50,379 nucleotides of DNA, taken from contig CAJJAV010000007.1 in NCBI GenBank assembly GCA_905182125.1, forward strand, positions 1-50,379. Direction: 5' to 3'. Every line of letters begins with the position of its first letter. Within the stretch, counting starts at the first letter, position 1. This stretch comes from an uncultured Candidatus Poseidoniales archaeon (GTDB lineage Archaea; Thermoplasmatota; Poseidoniia; Poseidoniales; Poseidoniaceae). The notes under the pieces were generated by a model that had not been told where the DNA came from, made no database searches, and saw only the letters and a list, made by a program, of their open reading frames with translations. The position numbers were made by a program, and so were the translations under genes. Of this stretch, positions 43,187-50,379 are shown in pieces.

Positions 43187-44452
43187 ATGGCCGGCGTGTA
43201 CTGTCCAACCTGTGAAGCAGGTGTTGAAGCAGGGGCAAAGTTTTGCCTCGCGTGCGGCCACGACCTCACAGGACAAGGTCCAATCACGGCAACAGGCCAC
43301 GACCTCAACCAAATCAAGGAAGTTATCCGGCACCGAGATGACCTTTCGATGGCTGAAAAATTCGACATGATTGCAAAAGTCGAAGAAGGCGCAAACCCGA
43401 TTCTTCTTGGCATTGCTGCACCAGCAGAAGGCGAAGATGTGGACATCGCAGCTGAATTCGGTACTGAGGTGGAACAAACACTCTTGATCTCTGATCACGA
43501 ATGGGGCAAGTCACCTGCTGCAAACGCTGCTGTTCGAGCAGTTGTACGTGGCACCAACGGTTGGGATCTGATTCAATCTGGTAAACTTGACCTGAGTGAA
43601 GGCTTGTTCCGAGAGGCAATGGACAATGGAATGGAGGCATCCACTCACATTCACGATGTTGCAAGCGGTGAGCACGAAGGGATTGACCCGGAAGCCATGC
43701 GTGCAATTCCAGTCTTGAAACCACCCAAGCGAAGTTTCTGCCCAAAGTGTGGGTCTGATATTCATGCAAACACCATGCTTCAGTGGAGAAAGTGGCGCGA
43801 TTCATCAGGCGCTGTCGTTTCGATGCAACTGGAAGCATCCATGGAAACATCCCTCATTCAAGTCGCTGCTCACTATCTCAATGTCATGCAGGCCATGAAG
43901 GACGAGCGAGATGACGCTCTTGCCAAGGCTGCCAAGGGAGACCCAACGGTCATCGAGTCAAAACTACGAGCGCAATTGGAAAAGAGCATTCGAACGGAAT
44001 TGGAATCTGAAATCCGGTCTGAACTTGAAGAAGAGTTCAAAGGACGAACGGTGGCTAGTGCAGACAAACCAAAAGCAGGGAAGCCAAAGAAGGAAGCATC
44101 CAAAGGGAAGCCAAACACCACCAAGGCTGCTGCATCAAAGGCTGCTGCGGGCACAACCAAGAAGAAATCCGGCGGCATGTTTGGATCTAAGAAGGTCAAG
44201 AAGACCTACGAAGGCGAAGCAGGTGGAAAGGCTGATTGGTTCTTGAGCAAGGCGCTTGATACAATCTATGACCCTCATGGCACCGGGAAGGCTGTCAAAG
44301 CTGCTACAATCGTTGCCCGATCGAGTGAAGGCAATGTCCGTGTTCGCGATGTCGTTCGTATTTACGACCTTGAAGGCGAAGCGGGCATCAGTGAATTGGC
44401 ATGGACCAGTCCGCTGACAAAATACATCATCGATGCTTACGATGCCTGTTGA
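43187..44452 (+). CDS. Zinc-ribbon protein with Lys/Ala-rich linker
   Basis: The 421-residue product starts with a zinc ribbon, YCPTCEAGVEAGAKFCLACG (residues 5-24), and has another CxxC in SFCPKCGSDIHANTM at about 184-198. Residues 250-275 form an acidic/basic helical stretch (probable coiled coil), and residues about 285-340 are low-complexity Lys, Ala and Thr. The final 80 residues look folded (DWFLSKALDTIYDPHGTGKA). I do not recognise a family beyond archaeal zinc-ribbon proteins. It ends 3 nt from carB, tail to tail. Confidence 0.75.
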   Translation: MAGVYCPTCEAGVEAGAKFCLACGHDLTGQGPITATGHDLNQIKEVIRHRDDLSMAEKFDMIAKVEEGANPILLGIAAPAEGEDVDIAAEFGTEVEQTLLISDHEWGKSPAANAAVRAVVRGTNGWDLIQSGKLDLSEGLFREAMDNGMEASTHIHDVASGEHEGIDPEAMRAIPVLKPPKRSFCPKCGSDIHANTMLQWRKWRDSSGAVVSMQLEASMETSLIQVAAHYLNVMQAMKDERDDALAKAAKGDPTVIESKLRAQLEKSIRTELESEIRSELEEEFKGRTVASADKPKAGKPKKEASKGKPNTTKAAASKAAAGTTKKKSGGMFGSKKVKKTYEGEAGGKADWFLSKALDTIYDPHGTGKAVKAATIVARSSEGNVRVRDVVRIYDLEGEAGISELAWTSPLTKYIIDAYDAC

Positions 44453-44455
44453 GCA

Positions 44456-47400
44456 TCAGTAGTGAACGGTTAGACGACGTGGTTCTAGAGGTCCAGCCTT
44501 TGCTGCTTTCATTGCAGCGACTTCCATTGCAGCCCCTCGCAACGTCGTGACGAAAGGAATGTTCAATTCGACTGCCAATCGTCTCATCATGTTGCCATCG
44601 CGAACAGCACCACCTGAGATGGTTGGAACATTGACAATGAACGAAACCTTTCCTTCACGCATCAAATCTAAGGCATCAGGATGGTTTTTATCGGCAATTC
44701 GATAAGCCACAGATGTAGGTATGCCGTGGTCTCGAAGCACATCACAAGTCCCCGGTGTGGCATAGAGATTGAACCCAAGTTCCACAAGTTCCTGGGCGAT
44801 TGGGACCAGATGAACCTTGTCGTCATTTCGAACGGTGAGGTAAACGCCGCCTTCACTAGCAACAGGAACTTCAGTAGCGATTCTGGCTTTGAGGTAAGCC
44901 ACATCGGCCGAAACATCAGATCCGTAGACTTCACCAGTCGATTTCATTTCAGGTCCTGGAGCCGGGTCGAGACCTCTGAGTTTGATGAATGGGAACACCG
45001 GTGCCTTCACGCAGACCTGGCCCGATGTCCGACGGGGTATTTCCTGTTGTGAAAGTGGAATACCGATTGTGATGTTCGCCGCAATCCGAGCCATTGGCAG
45101 ACCTGTGGCCTTGGCCACGAAAGGAACGGTTCGAGAGGAACGTGGGTTCACTTCGAGGGTGTAGAGTTTGTCGCCTTGGATGGCGAATTGAATGTTATAG
45201 CAGCCCTTGATTTTCAAACCGATACCGATGGCTTTGGTTTGTTCTTCGATGCGTTTTAGCATTGATTCGGGAATGTTTTGAGAAGGAATGAAACATGTGG
45301 AATCACCTGAGTGGATGCCCGCTTCTTCCAAGTGTTCCATGATTGCACCAATCAAGACCTCTTCGCCGTCTGAAGCAGCATCGACATCGATTTCAGTGGC
45401 GTGGCCAAGGTATTCATCAACCAGCAATGGCTTGTCGGGAGCAAGGTAAGCCTCTGATAAGTAAGCATCAACTTGTTCCTCACTGGCAAGGATTTCCATA
45501 CCTCGCCCTCCCAAAACATACGAAGGGCGAATCAGAACTGGGAATCCAATCTTTTTAACAGCAGCACGCACGTCGTCAGAAGAGGTCCCAGTAGCACCGC
45601 GGGGCATAAGCAGACCAATCCTCTTGGCAAAGGCTTCGAACCGTTCGCGGTCGCTTGCTTCATCCACAGCATCGCATGAGGTGCCCATGATGGACAAATC
45701 AAGACCCTTTGAAGCGAGAACCGGCAACCGTTCAGTCAGCGGCAATGCCAAGTTGATGGCCGTTTGACCACCGAATTGGAGCAAAATGCCATGGGCTTGT
45801 TCCCGCAGCAGCACTTCGGAAACACACTCGAGGGTGAGGGGTTCGAAATACAATCGATCCGAGGTATCGAAATCAGTCGACACGGTTTCTGGATTGTTGT
45901 TGATTAAGATTGCATCTTTACCTGCTGCTCGAATTGCTTTCACTGCGTGAACACAGCCATAATCGAATTCGATGCCTTGACCGATGCGAATAGGGCCACT
46001 TCCAACAGTGACGAGACGCTGTTTTGTGCGTTCGCTCATGTTTGGCAGTTCATCGATTCCGATCTCGTCGTCGATTTCGTAAGTGGAATAATAATATGGG
46101 GTTTTGGCAGCGAACTCCGCAGCGCAAGAATCAACCATTCGGTACCTTGGATGCAAACCAAGGGCATGCCTTCGCCTCATTACGGCTTCTTCATCAAGAC
46201 CAGTTTGCAAGAACTTGGGGCCTGTTGCTGGGAAACCAGCCAGAGCATCAGCGATGTGGCCATCACTGAAACCAAGGCTCTTCCAGGATTTCAATTGGTC
46301 ACGTGTCAACTCAGCAGGGGTCGCATGGGTCTCGGTGATTGCACGCTCTGTTTGGGCGATGTTCTCGAATCTATAGAGGAACCAGCGAGTGATTCGGGTG
46401 ATTTCATGAACCTTTTCAACCGACCATCCTCGGCGGAAGGCCTCAATCAAAGCACCCATTCGTCGATCGGTGGCAACCCTGCACCATTCGACCAAGGTGC
46501 TGTCTGGAAGTTGAGTAAGAGCCCGTTCTGCCATGCCGTCCCCTTCGGATTCATCAGCACGTGTGAGCGGTCGTGGGTGAGCGTATCCTTGCTCCAATGA
46601 GGCCCACGCCTTGAGGAAGGCTTCCTCGAAATTCCGACCAATCGCCATGACTTCACCTGTTGATTTCATTGAGGTACCAAGCGTTCTGTCTGCTGTTCGG
46701 AACTTATCGAAGGGCCAGCGTGGAATCTTCACGACACAGTAATCCAGGGTCGGTTCAAACGCAGCGGTGGTCCCCTCACCCGTGATTGGGTTCGGAAGTT
46801 CATCCAATGTGTAGCCAACGGCGATTTTAGCGGCCATCCGAGCGATTGGATAGCCTGTGGCTTTGCTTGCTAAAGCCGAGGAACGAGAGACACGTGGGTT
46901 GACTTCAATCACTCGGGTTTCACCAGTGAATTGATTAAATGCAAATTGCACATTGCAACCACCTTTGATGTTGAGTTCACGAATGAGTTTGAGGGCCTGG
47001 TCCCTCAACACTTGGTGGTCCGCATCTGAGAATGATTGGAGTGGGGCGACAACCGTTGATTCACCCGTGTGAACACCCATTGGGTCAATGTTTTCCATTG
47101 TGCAAACAATCGTTGCATTGTCGGCCCCATCACGCATCACTTCGTATTCCAATTCCTGCCATCCGAGGATTGATTCTTCAATCAGGACTTGGCTGATACG
47201 AGAGTTACGAAGACCAAGCGTCGCAATTTCAACCAACTGCCCAGTGTCCCAAGCTGTGCCACCGCCAAGGCCGCCTAACGTGAATGCTGGTCGAATCAGA
47301 ATAGGCCAACTGCCAATCTCGTCGGCTGCAGCAAGAACTTGTTCCATGGTGTTGCAGGCAATAGCTTCCGAAATTGGAAGTCCAATTGATTCACACACCT

Positions 47401-47802
47401 GGTTGAACAATTCCCTGTCCTCTGCTTTGTCAATAGCATCCAAGTCCGAACCGATCAGTTCGACACCCAAGCGCTCAAGCGATCCATCATGGGCAAGTTC
47501 ACTGGCGATGTTGAGGGCTGTTTGACCCCCCATGCCTGCTAAGAGAGCACATGGACGTTCAATCTCCAGAATGCGCCGTATTGTGCTTGGAATCAGTGGT
47601 TCGATGTAGATTATATCTGCCATTTCCGGATCGTTTTGGATTGTTGCTGGGTTTGAATTTACCAGAATGACTTCGTAACCATCTTCACGCATTGCTCGAA
47701 CTGCTTGACTGCCAGAAGAAGTCAAACTCCGCTAGCTTGTCCAATTTTGATTGGACCGCTTCCCAAGACCATGATGGTTTTGAGATCGTCACGGCGAGGC
47801 AT
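44456..47802 (-). CDS. carB: Carbamoyl-phosphate synthase large subunit, frameshifted near its start
   Basis: The body (44456-47725) encodes 1089 residues with both ATP-grasp halves, the internal [15 protein letters not shown] and the C-terminal allosteric domain, so it is a near-complete CarB. The expected start is ATG 47802, overlapping the carA stop as TGATG: it reads [20 protein letters not shown], the normal CarB opening, then IGQASGV and stop (TGA 47724-47722). The rest resumes one frame over at [10 protein letters not shown], where [13 protein letters not shown] is expected. Alignment suggests two extra bases in the stretch GCGGAGTTTGACTTCTTC. This is either a sequence error or a real disruption; the internal TTG 47725 would lack the first 26 residues. 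Confidence 0.9.
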
Positions 47803-49136
47803 CACACACCACCTCCCAGATGGGCATCAACGATGTCTCTAAACCGTCCGAAGAGGGGGGCTGCGTCATGTGGGCCCGGGCAGGCCTCTGGATGGAATTG
47901 GACGGTAAAGGAAGGTTGACCAACAAGGTCGAGCCCTTCAACGGTCCTGTCATTGGCGTTGACATATCGGACACGTACCTCTGATCCATGCATGTTTTCG
48001 CCGGGAGGGGAGCACGCGCCACTTGGATGTGCGGCAAGCATACCGGCATCTGGGTCTGCGACTGCAAACCCGTGGTTTTGACTGGTGATGGAAACTGATC
48101 CAGTGACGAGATCAACAACCGGTTGGTTGGCGCCTCGATGCCCATACCGCATCTTGTAGGTTTGCAAACCGGAAGCAAGCCCCATCAATTGATGGCCGAG
48201 GCAGATGCCCATGACGGGCATGTTGGCACGAACTGCGGCGCCAAGGGTTTCACGAGCGATGGCGGCTTTGCCTGGATGGGCAGGGTCACCAGGCCCGTTG
48301 GAGCAAAACAATGCATCGATGTCGTAGTCTTGGCTTAGAACTGAAAAGGGCGTGTTTGGTGGGCACCAAACGACTTCAAAATGACGGCAGAGGTTTCTTA
48401 GAATGTTGTACTTGATGCCACAATCCAATGCCCCTAGGCGGGGGAGTGGACGGTCGAGGTCGTCAAGAGCCCCTGGATTCAAGAGAACTGGTTCGTCGAT
48501 CGACACCTCATCGACTAAGTCTTCTAAATCCGGCGATGTGAGGGTGTTCAGGCGTGTTTTGAGCAGGTGTTCATCTTCTTGTGGTCCAAAGACACATAGC
48601 ACGGTTCCTAACTCTCGGACGCGCCGGGTGATCGCTCGAGTGTCGATGTTCTCAATTCCTGGAACACCGTGGGAGCGAAGCAACTCACCAACCGTTCCAA
48701 TCGAATAGCGGTGATCTGGTTGGGTCATTGCGTGCCGTACAACCACGCCGCGTGGCCAAACGGATTTTGATTCAGATGCTCCTTGATGGATTCCGTAATT
48801 TCCGATCAAAGGATAGGTGAAGGTGAGGACTTGTCCGGCAAAGGAAGGGTCGGTAAGTGATTCCTGGTACCCCATCATACCGGTGGTGAACACCAATTCG
48901 CCTTCACCGTGGGTTTTTGCTCCGAAAAGGGTCCCAGTGTAGCGGCCCCCGTCGGCTGTGAGAAGCACACCTGGACCTTGCGCTCCATCGGGTAATTCTT
49001 GGCCATTGACAAGCCCATCTGCTGCGTCAATAAACGAGGGGGGTTGAGCAACACCTCGACGGTTTGCCCCCGGTGAAAAGGAGCCGGAACCAACATTGAA
49101 TTCCGTCATCAGTTTTGGTCGAAAACGAACACCCAT
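47802..49136 (-). CDS. carA: Carbamoyl-phosphate synthase small (glutaminase) subunit
   Basis: This subunit hydrolyses glutamine to feed ammonia to CarB. The N-terminal CarA domain has [18 protein letters not shown] and IGNYGI; the class I glutamine amidotransferase domain has the nucleophile in [14 protein letters not shown] and the His-Glu pair in FHPEACPGP. With ATG 49136 it is 444 residues, about 60 longer at the N-terminus than usual. ATG 49109 is an alternative, and the frame is open to TTG 49217. A TATA-like stretch near 49171-49180 fits transcription from just upstream of 49136. The stop codon overlaps the carB start. Confidence 0.93.
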   Translation of the reverse strand: MGVRFRPKLMTEFNVGSGSFSPGANRRGVAQPPSFIDAADGLVNGQELPDGAQGPGVLLTADGGRYTGTLFGAKTHGEGELVFTTGMMGYQESLTDPSFAGQVLTFTYPLIGNYGIHQGASESKSVWPRGVVVRHAMTQPDHRYSIGTVGELLRSHGVPGIENIDTRAITRRVRELGTVLCVFGPQEDEHLLKTRLNTLTSPDLEDLVDEVSIDEPVLLNPGALDDLDRPLPRLGALDCGIKYNILRNLCRHFEVVWCPPNTPFSVLSQDYDIDALFCSNGPGDPAHPGKAAIARETLGAAVRANMPVMGICLGHQLMGLASGLQTYKMRYGHRGANQPVVDLVTGSVSITSQNHGFAVADPDAGMLAAHPSGACSPPGENMHGSEVRVRYVNANDRTVEGLDLVGQPSFTVQFHPEACPGPHDAAPLFGRFRDIVDAHLGGGV

Positions 49137-49229
49137 AATGATTGGGTTTGAAACCGAAGGGGAACCTTGGATAGATTTGGCCGGTTCTACCCCTTGAAAA
49201 GGGCTCACTGAAGACAAGTGAGCGACTGC

Positions 49230-49796
49230 CTACTCCTCTTCTCGTTCTAAATCACGAACTCGCTTGCCGTTGGCCGTCGGCTGGATGATTAATCTCGCAT
49301 CTTCGAAGGAGCGTTCGCTCCCAGATTCTCCGTGCCAGGCATCCAAAAAGAGAGCGAGGGCTGCAACTTCTGAATGAGGCTGATTGCCGACCGCCAAGTT
49401 GTATTGACTGTACTTGTAGACATCACCTGGAACCTTCGCCCCACCAACGATCACGACAAGTGGACGGTCCCTCCGGATACGTGGAATAGCTTGGCGGAAC
49501 GGCTCCCCGTACATGGTGAGGTGAACTGCGACTCCGGGCTCTCCGTCACCTGCATCTTCCTCGACGAAACGACGAAGCCAACCCATTGGCCCTTTGATAT
49601 GCTCACAGGACATTCCAGTACCAAATCGATCTGCAACAGATTCGAGGTTCTCAAACATCTTTGTATCTTCATCCCCTGCGAGAAGGAAGCGATTTGCCCC
49701 CAGTGCTCGACTCACAAGCGCGAGATGGGTGGTGATTCGAGGGTCACGACCAAGGCGGTATCCAAGGCGTAGAACATCCAATCGCTCACCTGCCAT
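49230..49796 (-). CDS. trm56: tRNA (cytidine(56)-2'-O)-methyltransferase Trm56
   Basis: The 188-residue SPOUT-class enzyme methylates the ribose of C56 in the T loop of archaeal tRNAs. Family motifs are LRLGYRLGRDPRITTHLALV at the N-terminus, VAVHLTMYGEPF, VVIVGGAKVPGDVYKYSQYN and VGNQPHSEVAALALFLD. The family is found almost only in Archaea and supports the assignment of this window. ATG 49796 is preferred; TTG 49802 would add two residues. It is upstream of carA in the same direction. Confidence 0.94.
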   Translation of the reverse strand: MAGERLDVLRLGYRLGRDPRITTHLALVSRALGANRFLLAGDEDTKMFENLESVADRFGTGMSCEHIKGPMGWLRRFVEEDAGDGEPGVAVHLTMYGEPFRQAIPRIRRDRPLVVIVGGAKVPGDVYKYSQYNLAVGNQPHSEVAALALFLDAWHGESGSERSFEDARLIIQPTANGKRVRDLEREEE

Positions 49797-49837
49797 GCTC
49801 AACCCACCCGCTCATGATTCAAGAAAGCAACCCGTCG

Positions 49838-50379
49838 TTATTCGAGGACTGGGCTGTCACTGATGTTGGTTTGCTCACCATGTTCGATGATGTTGATGCC
49901 TTCTGATTCACAAAAGGTCTTGAGCCAGAACAAGAGGTAGGCTTCCACCAAGTAAGTGGAACAGAGCGTCACTCCCGAAAAGAGAATCACCAAGCGACCA
50001 GTCCTCCAGAGGCCCGTTGATTGTGAAAGTTCATCGGTGAAAAGGCCATAGACGAGGGGCTCGAAGATGAAGAAAACACAAACAATGATCATGGCACCGG
50101 AAATCAGGGAAGGCAACAACTGACCTTTCTCTCGGCTCAAGGATTTGAAGGCAGAAGAAAGCAAGCCAAAAACGCCGACTGTGATGGCCACATGGGAAAA
50201 ATTTAGACCGAATAAAAAGGAAGGAGCGAGGGCAATATTATCGTTCCCTTCTGTGATCAAAACCCACCAAAATAAGATTAAACCAGCGATGAGAATGCCT
50301 CCGATGTAGGCTTTCTTGTTGATTAATTCAAAGATTTCCTGTTGCCCATTCTTGATTCCAAAACGGTGGGTAATACGAG
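49838..50379 (-). CDS. Multi-pass membrane protein (5' end beyond window)
   Basis: The frame stays open from 49838 to the right edge with no start codon that looks natural, so only the C-terminal 180 residues are visible. Reading begins with RITHRFGIKNGQQEIFELI, which could be a cytoplasmic N-terminal segment, followed by four hydrophobic helices and a polar tail (ESEGINIIEHGEQTN). No family is recognised. The TTG at 50260 inside the frame is not a convincing start, because the upstream sequence reads as a continuous hydrophobic helix (GGILIAGLILFWW). Confidence 0.75.
   Translation of the reverse strand, partial: RITHRFGIKNGQQEIFELINKKAYIGGILIAGLILFWWVLITEGNDNIALAPSFLFGLNFSHVAITVGVFGLLSSAFKSLSREKGQLLPSLISGAMIIVCVFFIFEPLVYGLFTDELSQSTGLWRTGRLVILFSGVTLCSTYLVEAYLLFWLKTFCESEGINIIEHGEQTNISDSPVLE

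Noticed and set aside
47715-47735. Programmed -1 frameshift in carB
   Set aside because: No slippery heptamer of the X-XXY-YYZ type is present at GGAGTTTGAC, and a slip would still replace the conserved EFDY residues. An indel is more likely.
1-50379. CRISPR arrays, transposases, integrases or rRNA genes
   Set aside because: No spaced identical repeats, transposase-like proteins or rRNA-like sequence were seen. The GAT-rich repetition is inside coding calcium-binding repeats.

Overview
The window looks like a chromosome segment of a marine euryarchaeon, most probably Marine Group II (Candidatus Poseidoniales). That placement is an inference from gene content. Information-processing genes are archaeal: aRF1 with NIKS and GGQ motifs, aIF2-beta, a Trm56 tRNA methyltransferase, an archaeal-type UMP kinase, class I lysyl-tRNA synthetase, a Nog1-like GTPase and a GfcR-like HTH/PRTase regulator. 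Several metabolic genes are of bacterial type (LipA, LipB, a lipoate-dependent 2-oxoacid dehydrogenase complex, FolB, an RsuA-type pseudouridine synthase). Both ribonucleotide reductase subunits are strikingly eukaryote-like. Large secreted proteins with aspartate-rich calcium-binding repeats and C-terminal membrane anchors are also present.

Layout. 1-7005 (minus): a giant secreted protein with thrombospondin-type-3-like repeats and a transglutaminase-like domain (cut by the left edge), then a 976-residue membrane-anchored surface protein. 7120-7203: tRNA-Leu(UAA). 7256-8002: pteridine-reductase-like SDR. 8153-14179 (plus): lipoyl synthase and E1-alpha, E1-beta, E2 and E3 of a branched-chain-type 2-oxoacid dehydrogenase, forming a tight operon. 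14180-15567: a scar containing an N-terminal cysS remnant and a C-terminal mutY remnant on the minus strand, with an AT-rich six-helix membrane protein gene on the plus strand between them. 15568-19669 (minus): nrdA, nrdB, cutA. 19802-25226: AIM24-family protein, GDSL esterase with calcium-binding repeats, pseudouridine synthase, a small membrane protein and dUTPase. 25276-31751: unknown membrane protein, lipB, ubiX, a SAP-TM-M28 peptidase, parvulin, folB, two small zinc-binding proteins and UMP kinase. 31891-37233: aRF1, argS, Nog1-like GTPase, an unknown protein, pterin dehydratase and a thioredoxin-like ferredoxin. 37235-40316: a sialidase-like lipoprotein divergent from an HNH nuclease with an unusual C-terminal tandem repeat. 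40365-50379: aIF2-beta, gfcR, lysS, a zinc-ribbon protein, carB (frameshifted near its start), carA, trm56 and a partial membrane protein.

Functional themes. LipA and LipB together could lipoylate the E2 protein encoded here. nrdAB, dut, pyrH, carAB and gfcR make the window rich in nucleotide metabolism. FolB, the FolM/PTR1-like reductase and a pterin carbinolamine dehydratase point to pterin metabolism. Translation starts follow two patterns. Operon-internal genes often use a stop codon fused to a Shine-Dalgarno sequence (TGAGGTGA, seen four times). Several first genes instead have a TATA-like element about 25-30 nt before the start codon and no Shine-Dalgarno, as expected of leaderless archaeal transcripts.

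The most notable observations are the eukaryote-like RNR pair, the two decayed gene fragments around a probable insertion, the carB frameshift, the HNH/tandem-repeat protein and a transglutaminase domain lacking its histidine.
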